Shown piece after piece: positions 45,031 through 56,411 of a stretch of 64,000 nucleotides of DNA. Position 1 is the first letter of the stretch, and each line of letters starts with the position of its first letter. Both the position numbers and the translations under genes were made by a program. The notes beneath the pieces were generated by a model, which was not told the origin of the DNA, ran no database searches, and was given only the letters and a program-made list of their open reading frames with translations. Source of the DNA: Mucor racemosus (lineage: Eukaryota; Mucoromycota; Mucoromycetes; Mucorales; Mucoraceae); assembly GCA_027405735.1 (NCBI GenBank), contig JAPEHQ010000019.1, positions 439,001 to 503,000 of the forward strand, written 5' to 3'.

Positions 45031-46284
45031 ACAATTGTAGTCAGCCAATTAATAGAGAAGTAATATCGCTTGATAATACAAATATGGTACATTTAATAAT
45101 ATATAATAAATTATTATTATTTTGTTTACATGAATTGTACTCAAATACAATATGTATTCGGATGTTCTTGATATGGATGATTATGTAATAGTAATATTGT
45201 AAAATTATGGTATCGCAATATTGAATTGATTGACATAATTTAGTGTTTATCTATTAGAAAAGCAGTTTTGCCCACCAATTCTCACAGAACTGCTTTTATT
45301 TTAGCTACTAGTTTTAGATACATTTTCTCCTAACTCAGTAATCCAGCGGCGAAATAATACACTACGTCCTTGTAGTGCTCTGTACAATCCTCACTGTATA
45401 TCTTTTAATATTGTGCCATACAGTTAAAATAACAATAGTAGTAGTCTATGAAATAAATACGTCACCCAGTATATAACAACTTTTATGAGCTTAATGTAAG
45501 TTAGCTATTCTTAAATTAAGGTTATTGTAATCTTGGTATATTGATTTCATAGATACATGTCTTAAATATTTTGTCCATGTCTTATGATATTTTCAACCAT
45601 TGTGTGATCTTAATTGTCTATTATTAAATTCATATTTCGACGTCTGTCAGAATATCCTAGCATTGTATTTTTTATAGAGTTCTGTCTCACAATCATCCCC
45701 AAATACGACAAAAACTTCATTATACATTGCATTCTGATTATGAATGAAGATGAAAAATGCTCGTTGCGCTGTGCACTCTGACTATGAGCATAGTCTCAAA
45801 TGAAGGTGAATAACCTTCATTGTGCAATGTGCCCTGAAATCAAGCGGAAAAAAGGTTAGAATATTTCGTTTTATATTAGTTTATCGCGGAAAATGATAGC
45901 CTCAGAACCTTATAGAGAGCAGCAAATAATTTTCGAACAAGCTGTTTTAAATTAAGTATACAAACTTACTTTATTTTCGTTAGAAAATATTATTATAAAA
46001 GATTCGATTAAAGCTTATTTATAATGGGCATGTTGGTAATTGGGATTAATTATAAATCTGATAACAATATGAAGATAGTTAAAATAAGATATAATGTACA
46101 TAAAAAAAATATAGAAGAAAAAGAGGAGAAAGCAAGATAACATAGGAATGAAATATACTGTATATGAGTTGTTTTTAAAACGTAAGCTTACGTTGTGGTT
46201 GTGGCTTCCTCCTTAAAATTACGAAAGTTACTTGAAACGGTTCACACAAACAAAAAAAATAAAATAAGCCTTTGAATAACTAGT
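45031..46284. other. gene desert
   Basis: There is no gene-like frame. At 45801-45826 AATGAAGGT-GAATA-ACCTTCATT forms a hairpin with a 9-bp stem. Around 45690-45840 the words ATGAATGAAG, ATGAGCATAG and GTGCACTCTGA recur in loose repeats. Confidence 0.45.
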
Positions 46285-46490
46285 TACACAGTCGAACCTT
46301 AATTTTTGTATGAAAATTAGATACCTGCATATCATAGCTTGGCTTTTAAACAGCCGCGCCCGGGATGTCCGGTAATTTTGTCTAGAAGTCTACTGCTTGG
46401 AAACCTAAGATGTCCGCTTCTGGGGATTGTTCAACGTTTTTTTTTTTGGAAGAGCGGTCATTGGCAAAAAATGCCAAAATAAGCGAATAA
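46285..46490 (+). mobile_element. possible pogo/Tigger-like transposon remnant
   Basis: The stretch starts ACAGTCGAACCTTAATTT, which resembles the terminal repeat of pogo-type elements. It contains GGATGTCCGG and GATGTCCGCTTCTGGGG, then a T-run and GAGCGGTCATTGGC. This kind of sequence is familiar from ends of pogo-like DNA transposons. No transposase and no matching right end are visible. Confidence 0.35.
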
Positions 46491-48009
46491 AAAAAGATTT
46501 AGGAATATAGAGAGCCAGTAGAAAGTATTAAATGCTAAGTAAAACGTTGGAGTATGCATGTAATATGCGAGTTTTACCATCGTATTCCACAAGGTAATAT
46601 ATTCGTTTTACCTGTGTATTTCCTGCATATTCAATGAGAAATAGTTGCAGCGATACCCAAAAAAATCCTTCCAAAGAAATAAAAGTCATCCCTTGGTGGT
46701 CTATTTTAATATACTCCATTATCCACTGCGAGCATCGTTAAATCATTCTCATTTATTATATTCATTATTGCCCTAGATGTTGATATTGATGTTATTATTA
46801 ATATCAACACCACTTGTATAATCAGGTTATGCGCCTTTTCATAATTTTTAGTTTTATTTCTTTTAACGTTCCCTTTTTTCGTTCATTACGTTATTACATA
46901 AATTCTCCCGTAAAGCTCATGATAAATTTTTACTGATCGCTCTTCTCTACCTTTGGCAATTTCAAAAAATATATTTTCTCTACCTTTGGCAATTTCAAAA
47001 AATATATTTTCTCTACCAGTGCATTGAGACCTTTCTTTTATTTTATCAGGAAGAATAAAAAATGATGTAACATACTATTTTACGATTCAGTTTCAAGCTT
47101 ATGCTGCATTACATATAGAGCACGTGCCAATGTATTCTAACTTTTTATGACATTTCGATTCCACCAATAAATACCTTCTTTAGTATTGATAGGCAGGGTC
47201 TCGATATCTTTTTCACACGGATCAAATCTTAAGATTTGTTCAATTTCAGACATGTACAGTTCAGTATTTTTGGATTTGATATAACATATACACAAACTAT
47301 TATTATTTTGTACTTTTTAGGGCAGATAAAGTTCAGATTTGAAGGTTACACCAAAGAAGGATAAACAAACGTAATATTAACCTTAAATTTTTTTTTTCTT
47401 TCGCTTTTGGTTCGATGTCTCGGGTTTAACTGTGGTTTATTATTTTTTTTACTGCTTCAAATCGAGTTTTCGAGAGAGGACATTTATACCAAATAAATCA
47501 TGTAGATTTCGTGTCAAAAATCTCCAATGCTAATATATTTTTTTTGGTATATTGAAGAATCCCACGATTATTGCAAATTCTTTTAGAAACTCAGTTCGAT
47601 CAAAATTAGACTAGGACGATATGCTCCGCTTTGTTTGATTGTATAAAATGAATTGCAAACGGGTTGAAGCGAATATTCGAGTGTTAATACACAATAAAAA
47701 TACCTGTAAACTATACCTTATCAATTGTTGAATTTGGGATTAAAACTGAGCGGAAAAGAAGTTATACTTTAATTCATCACCAATTCTAACAATCTGTCAA
47801 AAAGGTCCTATTCTTCTTGGCTAATTTGAATGTTTTTCATTGGTACCTTCGCCAACAGAAACAATGGGGTGACACCCTTTTTTTTCTTTTTTTTCCTATT
47901 CAAATGCTTCATCAAAGTTTCTTTTTGTTTTTTTTCCTTCTTCATTTTTTGCTAAACAAAAAATCACGCCAACATTGCAACAAATTTTGTTGCAATTTTA
48001 AATTACAAT
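46491..48009. other. intergenic region before purine permease
   Basis: About 1.5 kb without a gene. It holds a short tandem repeat (46945-47017) and a T-rich stretch (47877-47950) leading to the permease start. Confidence 0.45.
46945..47017 (+). repeat. 33-bp tandem repeat, 2.2 copies
   Basis: The unit CTCTACCTTTGGCAATTTCA plus 13 further bases is repeated exactly at 46945-46977 and 46978-47010. A third partial unit CTCTACC follows. It looks like a recent replication-slippage duplication. Confidence 0.9.
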
Positions 48010-49900
48010 ATGGCTGCCTGGATTGATAAATTAAATGATGCAGTAGCTCAATCCTTCATTGGAAGACATTTTCAATTGGAAGGCTCTGGTCACAGAAGAG
48101 AAAGAAAGAACACAAAGTTCACTACTGAACTTCGTGCTGGTCTTACTATCTTTTTTGCAATGGTAATTTTGAATGCTCGAGAAAAAGAAAAACAATAGAA
48201 TGCTAAACATTTTTCATAGGCTTATATTATTTCTGTAAACGCTTCCATCATTTCAGAAAGTGGTGGTCCTTGTGTTTGTGAAGGAACCACTGCTGACCCT
48301 ACTTGTGATAATGATGCTGATTACATGTCTTGTGTATATGAAGTTAAGCTTGATTTAATCATGGCTACTTCTATTTGTGCAATGATCTGTAGTGTTCTCA
48401 TCGGTATCTTTGCTAATCTTCCTCTTGGTATGGCCCCTGGGTAAGTTTTTTTTTTTGCATGTAATTCATTAATTTGTGATACTAATGTGCAATGTTTATT
48501 GTAGTATGGGTTTAAATGCTTATTTCACTTACACAATTGTTGGTTACCATGGTTCTGGCAGTATCTCTTATGAAACTGCTTTAGCTGCTGTTTTCATTGA
48601 AGGTGTCATTTTCTTTGTGTTATCCTTATTTGGTGTCCGTCAATGGTTTGCTCGTATCATTCCCATGAGTATCAAGGTTGCTATGGGTTGTGGTATTGGT
48701 CTCTATCTTTGTTTCATTGGTCTTCAATCATCTGCTGGTATTGGTTTGGTAGGTTTAGATCTATCAACACTTGTTACCTTGGGTGGTTGTCCAACTGAAG
48801 CTTTAGATGCTAATGGTGTATGTGCTTATGGACACATGACATCTCCTACCATGTATATGGGTCTTTTAGGTTTAATTATCATGTCTCTCTTGTTAATGTA
48901 TCGTGTTCGTGGTGCTATTTTGATTGCTATTATCGCTATTGCTATTACATCATGGCCTCGTAACAGCCCAATTACTTATTTCCCTCACACTGCCTCTGGT
49001 GATCAAATGTTTAACTACTTTAAACAAGTTGTTACTGTTAGTAATTTGAAGCATGTTTTGGGTAGATTCGATTTCAACTTTAATAACAAGGAAATTTGGA
49101 TTGCTTTAATCACTTTCCTTTACGTCGATATTTTGGATACCACTGGTACCATGTATTCCATGGCTCGTTATGGTGGATTTACCGACAAGTCTGGCGATTT
49201 TGAACATTCAACTCGTGCTTTCTTGACCGATGCCACTTGTGTATCCATTGGTGCTTGTTTTGGTACTTCTTCTTGTACTACTTTTGTTGAATCTGGTGCT
49301 GGTATCGCTGAGGGTGGACGTACTGGTATTACTGCCATCACTGTTGCTTTTGGTTTCTTTGTTAGTATTTTCTTTTCTCCCATTTTTGCAAGTTTCCCTC
49401 CATGGTCTACTGGTCCTGCATTGATTTTGGTTGGTTCCATGATGACATCCAGTGCTCGTAACATCAATTGGGATTATCCCGGTGATGCTATTCCTTCCTT
49501 TATTACTATGGCTGTTATGCCCTTTACTTACTCCATTGCTTATGGTGTTATTGGTGGTATCTTTGCCTATATTATCATTAATGGTTTCGTTTTAATTGTT
49601 GATAAGCTCTCTAATGGTCGTATTCATCCTGATTACTCTCAGCGTGAAAATTGGTGGACAGCTGTATTTGCTCGTTCATTCTTGCCATTATGGGCTCGTT
49701 ACATTGTTGCTAGATGTCGCGGAGAAAAAGATTTCGATTGGCATCAAGATGAATTTGACTTGGATGATGAGGATGATATTCCTCCTAATCAACCTCATGA
49801 ATCCGAAAGCAATAGTCCTACAGTTGTTGTGAATGGTTCCTTTCATGAAACTCCTTCACGAACAGATTTTGAGGACTCTTTGGGTCGTGAAAAACACTAG
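48010..49900 (+). CDS. AzgA-type purine (adenine/guanine/hypoxanthine) permease
   Basis: Exons are 48010-48162, 48220-48440 and 48505-49900, giving 589 aa. AzgA-like NCS2/AzgA transporters import purine bases with protons across the plasma membrane. Family blocks are FTTELRAGLTIFFAMAYIIS, GMGLNAYFTY, AMGCGIGLYLCFIGLQ, the FLYVDILDTTGTMYSMARY motif and CFGTSSCTTFVESGAGIAEGGRTG, with about 12-14 hydrophobic segments. A Cys-rich extracellular loop lies at about 65-90 (GGPCVCEGTTADPTCDND). The hydrophilic C-terminus is acidic (FDLDDEDDIPPNQPHESE) and could be a ubiquitylation target. Codons are strongly biased (GGT, GCT, ATT), suggesting good expression. Confidence 0.95.
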
Positions 49901-50566
49901 AATCTTTTTTCTACTTCCTTTTCTCCTTGTATATCAGTTCACTCTTTCTCCCCCTTTCCATAATTAATAAAATCAATCATCATAGACGATTTCCATCATT
50001 ATAAATCAAATATTGTGTAGAAGTTATGAGAAATGTCTTGGATTTTTAACAAGAAACTTTTTACTGTAGTTATTGTGAAATTGGAAGTTGATACCGGTAT
50101 ATCAAAGCAGGGAATTATGCAGTAAATTGTTTTTTGTGTTTTTCCATTATTGAATCGGTATATGCATTTACATGTCTCCAACTAAATTTTACATGTATCT
50201 ACCAACCAAAGAAAAATATGTAAATGTTGTACATTTGCAATCTTTTTGTTCAATCTTTACTATTGTTAATAGCGTAAAAAAATCTTTAAACCGGCAGATA
50301 GAATCCAAAATCTGATGAAAAATAGTTTCACTTTAGCATATAAAGATATTTTCTTGTAAATATGGAAACAATCTTGATATAATACTTTTTCATTCAATAA
50401 AGTATGATCTGATCAATGCAGACAAACGGTGACAAGACTCACAACTCGACCAATTACAAGTGGAAGCGGTTCTAACTTGTCTCCATGCGAATAAGTAAAT
50501 TTTCGTGTTTGTTTGTTTTTTTTTTTTTTTTTTTCATATTTCTTTTTGGAAAATAATATATCAAAC
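49901..50566. other. intergenic region, no gene seen
   Basis: The permease 3' UTR has AATAAAATC at 49965-49973. The rest is AT-rich and ends in a T-run (50517-50534) just before the next ATG. Confidence 0.5.
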
Positions 50567-51132
50567 ATGGATTCTGGTGGAGGTTATTTAAACGAAATCA
50601 ACTCAAATGTTGATAATAACACAGCAATATCAATCCAGCAAGAACATATTGAGCAAAGACATATTGACAAAATAGATGAAGCGTATGTTAACATTACAAG
50701 AAAATTTCGAAAAAGGTATAAATAGATTGTCATACTAAAACCTAATTAATTAAGCCTACATTTAAAATAAATAGAGCTGAAAAGGTAGGAGGTTATGAGA
50801 GTCTACCTGAATTATGGCAAGAATTCGCACCTATCATCTTGGCCACCATTCATTTGAAATCACCTATTCAACGATTACTAAATTATACAGGCGATTTTCA
50901 TGACTTTTGTGATGCATTTAAAGAAGATACAGATTTACACGAATATAAAGAATATTTTGACGCTATGGATTTTTCTTGGTGTCGAGTACTAAAAGATAAA
51001 AACCCAACTAAAACCGATAAAGTCCGGATTGTCAATGTATTGAGAGATGGTCAAGACAGAGCAGCTAAACTTGGACTACAAGAAGTGTATCCTCATGCAA
51101 CGGATATTGCTGATGATGATTTTGATGAATGA
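50567..51132 (+). CDS. 168-residue protein, unknown
   Basis: Exons are 50567-50715 and 50775-51132. The protein is hydrophilic with no signal peptide or membrane segment. The N-terminal 35 residues are Asn/Gln-rich and probably disordered. Residues 35-160 look folded and mostly helical (EQRHIDKIDEAYVNITRKFR, ESLPELWQEFAPIILATIHL, DFHDFCDAFKEDTDLHEYKE, WCRVLKDKNP). The C-terminus is acidic (DIADDDFDE). I recognise no family. A clean GT-AG intron joining two good frames is the main support that it is a real gene. Confidence 0.7.
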
Positions 51133-51582
51133 AAAGGGTCGGGGGTCCTATATATATATATCCTCATCTAGTTTTAGCAATTTTCAATCAAATTGACCGG
51201 AGCCAAACAAAATATCAAGGGGGGAGGAGGAAGATCGTTCTGGGCCAATTCACTTTCATTCTACTATTCATTTTAAGGATATTGTATCACGAAAATTCAA
51301 TAAAATTACAAGTTTTTTTCTTCTACTTGATTAGATTGATTTTCAATTATTGTAATGATAATTCACAAAGGTTATATAAAGAAACGATACTTAATTGAAG
51401 AATGTCTCGCTTATTTAGGTCTTTCTTCCATGGTAATAAAGTGTTGATTTATATTTAGAGACATGTACAGTGTAACCATGATTTAAATGTCCATCAAAAT
51501 TTTAATATTTAACTGTATGATACAAAATCTCGTCTTTACTCTTTCATTCTTTCACTCTTTTTTCTCATTGTTCATCAATATA
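51133..51582. other. intergenic region, no gene seen
   Basis: Contains 3' UTR sequence of the preceding gene and the promoter of the secreted-protein gene. A pyrimidine-rich leader lies at 51535-51572. Confidence 0.45.
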
Positions 51583-52708
51583 ATGAAGTTTTCTATTGCT
51601 GCTGTTTCTGCCCTTCTTTTATCTTCAGCAGTTTCTTTCACAACCGCCGATTCATACTCTGATGCTATGAAATCATGGTGTGGTGGTAAAGTTCATTAGA
51701 TTTATTAGAAAAAACAAAAAAGACTAAACAACGTTGAATAATTTAGGTCTTGCTGTCACTGCTCCTGGTTCATCAACTGTTGGAGTTGCTGGTCAAAAGA
51801 CCAAAATCACAGTTAGTAAGTAGTAGTAATGATAATATTTAATGACAACAATTTTTTTTATACAAATATAAACATTCATTTAACCTATTAATAAATCAAT
51901 GTTATAGCAAGAACACCTGATGCACGTACAAAGAAAATTACTGGTCTTGATGTAATGTAGCACAGACACAAATATATTTTATATATACTGTATTATTGAC
52001 ATTTTTACATTTATTTCAGTTATATTCTGTTGATAGCGCTGGTAAAGCTAAATATGTTCAAAATGTTTGGACTGGCAGCTATTCATTAAACAAGAAGGCT
52101 ACTATTTCTGATCAAATTCCTTCCAATGTTAGTGCTGGTCTTTACTATTATCGGTAAGAAAACATGTTTTATTGTTTAAAAATCACACAAAACAAATATG
52201 TTAACAAATTTATTTTCCATGCAGTGTTTGGGTTACCAACATGATCAATAAGCAACATGGTCCTGATTGTATTGAAACTTCTAAAACATTCAAGGTTACT
52301 ACCGGTTCTCACACCAATGCTGCTGGTGATATCGAATATTCTGAATCTCTTCATGATGACAGCCTTTATCCTACTACACATCAAGATGGTTGTTTTGGTT
52401 TATCTGTTGATAACCCCAAAGAAGGTTCTACTTTCCCTGCCAATGGCCATATTCACCTTAAAGTCAACCGTGATTCATCTTCTCAAACTGATGCATTGAC
52501 CAAGATTGACCTTTACAAGGGTAACACTTTAGTCAACACTGCTTGGAGTGGATCTGAATCCTTCCAAGAATCCTTCGCTTTGAAGGATCATTTGGTCTTG
52601 AACGATATTGATACCTCTGCTGATTATCATTACAAGGTTTATGTTACTTCATCTAAATCTGATAGCATTTGTACTTTTGAATCCAAGAACTTTAAGATTT
52701 CCAACTAG
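51583..52708 (+). CDS. secreted Kre9/Knh1-like Ig-fold cell-wall protein
   Basis: Exons are 51583-51685, 51747-51815, 51908-51951, 52020-52153 and 52225-52708, giving 277 aa. The N-terminus is a clear signal peptide (MKFSIAAVSALLLSSAVSFT). The next 90 residues (APGSSTVGVAGQKTKITVAR, ITGLDLYSVDSAGKAKYVQN, IPSNVSAGLYYYRVWVTN) have the pattern of the Kre9/Knh1 N-terminal Ig-like domain found in fungal wall proteins. A second beta-rich domain follows (DNPKEGSTFPANGHIHLKVN, ending FESKNFKISN). There is no GPI-anchor signal or Ser/Thr stalk, so it is probably soluble or wall-bound. A role in beta-glucan or wall organisation is inferred from the family. The small exon 3 (44 nt) fits the frame exactly. 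Confidence 0.78.
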
Positions 52709-52830
52709 AGATTTTTAAATAAACATGTCATTTTTCTTTCGTATCATTCCCCCCTTTCCCCCTCCCCTCCCCTCCCCCGTCCTATCTACCCATCCCTCTC
52801 AATATATTAAATAAACTGGTTTTATTATTT

Positions 52831-54081
52831 TCATCTATCATTTGTTTTTGAAAATGCATTTTGATATCTTTCTTGTGCAAGCCGCCACTGTTTTTCTTTT
52901 CTAGATTCATTTTGTACAGTATTAAATGTTGGTTGAGATCCCAAACCAATTCTTGATGATTGACTTGCAGGTGCAATTGGTTCTAAAATACCATCTTGAT
53001 GTTTACCAAGACTTTGACCTTCTTGCCAACCTAATTTTTGTAGCATTTTATTGCCAATACCTTTTACAGGTGTATTTATTGTAACGGATGGCGATGGTGA
53101 TGGTGATGGTGTGGTTGTTATATGAGAAGAGTGGTGGGTATCATCATTTTGTTGTTTTTCAGGAACAAATTTCTCGGGTTTCGTAGTTTTTCTTCTAATA
53201 TGAGCTCGATCTACATAATCATGCGAAGAATCAGCGTCGTCCATGGAGGCATATAGTTTTTTCTGGTTTCTGATCCATTCTCTTCTACTAGCTTCTAAAT
53301 CTTCTATTTTATCATTCGTTTGCGATTGCTGTACTTTTTCTTTTTTGCCAGATGTTGTATCGATGTATTCACTTGCCAAGCAAGATTGACAGGGCCAGCC
53401 CATATCGTGTTGATGTACTTGTAAACTGGTTGATCCGATGCGAACTAAATCCAAATGTCTTAATTCATAGGGTAAGCTGCTTTTCTTGGGTTCTGATAAT
53501 CGTTTTTCATTTACAAATGTGCCATGTTGTGATCCACTGTCAATAATAAAGAACACCTTTTCTTTTTTGTCTAAAAATACCATGGCATGATATTTACTGA
53601 CAATCATTTCTGGTAATCGAAGTCTGCTATCCCAAGATCGATCACGTCCAATGGTAATTCCATTTTCATCCACAAGTATCACTTGCCCGCTTTGAAAATG
53701 AGGTGATGATTGAATAACAAATCGTATAGACAAAGTGCTCTGAGGGTGGCCTGCCCAGTAAGCATCAGTTAACGGCACATATGATTGACTAGTCTCATCG
53801 TAAAATGAATACTGCTTTGTTACAGTGTCAAACCAAGATTGCGTTTCAGAATCAAACATGTACCGATTATTGTAAACAGTGTCATAATCGCCACACACCC
53901 AGTTTCCATCAACATTATACATGACAAGACGTTTAGAATGAATGACATAGACACCGGTGGATTCGTCAAATATCCAATCTTCTTCTTCTTCTTCTTCTTT
54001 TTCTTTTTCTTTTTTCGTTGGTGTGGTTGTGTTTATGTAACTATCTAGTTCATTTCCAAAATCATGTTCTTGGTTAGGCAT
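52831..54081 (-). CDS. OCRE/FHA/G-patch protein, AGGF1-like
   Basis: An intronless gene of 416 aa. The architecture resembles animal AGGF1. An OCRE-like aromatic repeat region lies at about 35-105 (WIFDESTGVYVIHSKRLVMY, WVCGDYDTVYNNRYMFDSET). An FHA domain follows at about 115-225 (ITIGRDRSWDSRLRLPE, IVSKYHAMVF, GSQHGTFVNEKRL), with the conserved R, S, H and N for phosphothreonine binding. A G-patch lies near 335-370 (GIGNKMLQKLGWQEGQSLGK). G-patch proteins usually act on RNA, often by activating DEAH helicases in splicing, so a nuclear RNA-processing role is likely. A GAA-rich run near the N-terminus encodes poly-Glu. Its 3' end faces the secreted-protein gene across 120 bp. Confidence 0.92.
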   Translation of the reverse strand: MPNQEHDFGNELDSYINTTTPTKKEKEKEEEEEEDWIFDESTGVYVIHSKRLVMYNVDGNWVCGDYDTVYNNRYMFDSETQSWFDTVTKQYSFYDETSQSYVPLTDAYWAGHPQSTLSIRFVIQSSPHFQSGQVILVDENGITIGRDRSWDSRLRLPEMIVSKYHAMVFLDKKEKVFFIIDSGSQHGTFVNEKRLSEPKKSSLPYELRHLDLVRIGSTSLQVHQHDMGWPCQSCLASEYIDTTSGKKEKVQQSQTNDKIEDLEASRREWIRNQKKLYASMDDADSSHDYVDRAHIRRKTTKPEKFVPEKQQNDDTHHSSHITTTPSPSPSPSVTINTPVKGIGNKMLQKLGWQEGQSLGKHQDGILEPIAPASQSSRIGLGSQPTFNTVQNESRKEKQWRLAQERYQNAFSKTNDR

Positions 54082-54381
54082 GTTTGCATTTTATGACAAA
54101 AAAAGAAAGCAAGTCTCGGATATCAGGTAAACATTTCCAAGTCAAGAGAGGAGGAGAAACTTGAAAGCCAGGTTAATACACTTTCAGTGAAAGTGACACT
54201 CCATATTTTAACGCATGATCCTGCTTGCTTTACTTTTTCAGTTGGTAACGAAAAGATAAAAAAGTGTATAAATGCGCTAGAGGTGTTCTTCTTATACAAT
54301 AGATACTTTATCATCATAAATTGCTATTGATTACAAGTTAGAAAATCCTTTAAATACCAGACCATTGGGTTTACATTGGAA
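54082..54381. promoter_or_regulatory. upstream flank of FHA/G-patch gene
   Basis: About 300 bp without a gene. It presumably includes the promoter of the minus-strand gene. TATAAATGCGCTAGAGGTG near 54268 resembles TGCGCTAGAGGTG near 26641 (next to dynein fragment 1), a short coincidence or repeat edge. Confidence 0.4.
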
Positions 54382-54619
54382 TGTCAAAACGGTCTTCAGA
54401 AATAATCTTGCCAAAATATTACACTTTTTATTAACAATACATCCAGAGGATGTATTTATATACTTTTTATTGTAACTATTACACAGAATTACTATCTAAG
54501 GACATTACATCAATTTATTAAGACGCATGTGAATCAACGTGGACGCCTGTTGATTTACTATAATACCGAATATTGGCTGAGAAGACCTTGAATGTGCGAC
54601 TTAGGATATAATATTGACA
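54382..54619 (-). mobile_element. TGTCAA-ended element, inverted relative of the insertion at 25733
   Basis: Runs from TGTCAAAACGGTCTTC to ATCCTAAG-type sequence and AATATTGACA. Its reverse complement aligns with 25733-25942 from end to end (GTCAATA...CCTAxGTC, ACAGTAAATCAA, TACATCC...GGATGTA, CTTGCCA). It is slightly longer (238 against 210 bp). No convincing target duplication was found. Confidence 0.6.
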
Positions 54620-54629
54620 CAACATACAT

Positions 54630-55200
54630 TTTACTGCTTAAATTCGAAACTTTGGGCCTTAATATCTTAACAAAAAATTAATATATACTAATACTTTTTA
54701 ATAATAAAACTTACTTGTTTAAAAGTGCTCTATAATATATTTAAGTATGGAAAAATTTAAAGCACCTTTTTTGTTCCCTTTATAATGTCCCTTTTTTTTT
54801 TTTTTATCTTTTTGTAGTTTACAAAATATTCGTTATATTAATTGGTACATTTTTTTTTTTGCATTTAACTCATTGATCTTGCTGCACTCTATTAGATGCA
54901 ATTTAGTTCTTTTCAAAATATTAATTTTTTGTGGAGATATTCTGATAAATGCGTAGAAAGGCGTTACACTCCATAAGTTAAAATGGATTTTTTTTTGTAA
55001 AAATCAGATCTTCGACTTTTTTCCCATGAATTCTTTCTTATGTTGAGATAAAAATGAATTTTGATACAAAGCAATGCTGTGATAACGATGGTGTTATTCA
55101 TATATTTTTAGCTGCTTTTTATGCAGAGATATAGCCACTTAAAAAATTAGAGAAATATCAGAAAAGCAAGCATAGCTTGATTTTATTAAATAAAAATTAG
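54630..55200 (+). repeat. old dispersed repeat, plus-oriented copy
   Basis: Similar in order to 22190-22650 (ACTGCTTAAATTCGAAACTTTG, TTAATATCTTAACAAAAAATTA, TTCAAAATATTAATTTTTTGTGG). The first 130 bp is close to the reverse complement of 11838-11975. Non-coding and decayed. Confidence 0.55.
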
Positions 55201-55310
55201 CTTTTTTAGTTATAAGTTGTTTGTCTATGTTATTCGCGTATTATTTGTTAGATTTAAGTAGAGTAAAAATAAAATTTTAAAGATTTTAATCTATAAAACG
55301 CACCAAAAAC

Positions 55311-55673
55311 TAGGATTTCACAAACAACGCATTGTATTACGGTTAACCGAGTTTGACTGCTTTAACGGGCCGTTTTTTATGCAAACTCGAATGAGGATAT
55401 TCGAGTTTCTTCTTTTCTTTTTTTGTTAGCTAAGCTCGAAAACAGGATTGAAAAAATACTTCAAGTTGTGAAACTGTCAAATATGCTATTATCAATTCAT
55501 AATCCCATATTAACTTGACAAGGTTGCTATTAACAGCCTCCTTAAGGCAAACCAATACTTGCTCCCACCCCGTTTTTTATCTGGGTTACAAAAAAACGGG
55601 CCGTTTTCCAACTCGAATCGAATGGCCGTTTCCGTTAAAACTCGATTCAAACTCGAATCGAAGCCCATTCCTA
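55311..55673 (-). mobile_element. 363-bp hAT-like MITE, copy 2, with perfect 8-bp target duplication
   Basis: Inverted relative to the copy at 23377-23739, of exactly equal length and nearly identical by eye. It begins TAGGATTTCACAAACAACGC and ends AAGCCCATTCCTA. It is flanked by CCAAAAAC at 55303-55310 and 55674-55681, an 8-bp duplication different from that of copy 1. Each copy therefore arose by an independent insertion. No transposase frame. Confidence 0.9.
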
Positions 55674-55681
55674 CCAAAAAC

Positions 55682-56411
55682 GCATAAGTTATTAATCTCC
55701 TCTCTCCATGATGTATGTAGAGTATTGGCCATAAGGGATTGATGTCAAGTGCGACAATATCGACCTTTTAGGAAAGTGTTGTTTATTACTGTTATTGTGA
55801 AATAGGTAGAGATATTCATAAAAAAACAATAGGAATTGGACTAGATAACGTTAGGGTTTTATTAGCAAGTAGAACTTAATAATTGACTTTTCTTTCACAG
55901 GAATATGCCCTTCTATTTATACACAATTTCTAATATAATATTCTAAATCAACGCGAACAAATAGTAACATGCCATTTCCATAATCTACCCGATATCTTTA
56001 GATCCTGATTTTATCATGGATGAAATCAAGCCATATTGAACAATGGTGTATTTATGATTCAGGTCAATAATTATAATTTCCTAGGGTCCACATCTCGGCT
56101 CTAAGGTTATTTACTGTATCAATCAGACATGTCAAATCAAAGTGATTCCTGATTTATCCCAGCAGTAGTTCAAGTTAAACATCAGATTAAATGCAGATCT
56201 ATTATATGGATATAATCCATAGTTATATCTATTTTATGTAACCTATAATTAAGGGATAATTTTCATAATATTATGCTCGAATTTTATTTATATTGATAGT
56301 GTAACTTCAATATAGATGAGTAGTTGACTAAATTGATATCTCTGTTTATTATTATTATTGATTTGAGTAGAGTCCTGTTTTGATATATATGTTATTTGTG
56401 TAATTGATTGC
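55682..56411. other. gene desert, possible LTR-like sequence on minus strand
   Basis: No gene-like frame. On the minus strand 55930-55780 shows TATAAATAGAAGGGC, then AATAAAACCCTAACG, the order of promoter and polyadenylation signals in small LTRs. I found no clear ends. Confidence 0.35.

Noticed and set aside
49230..49424. Leu/Val-rich frame inside the permease gene
   Set aside because: It is a frame-shifted shadow of GGT/GCT-rich codons in the permease.
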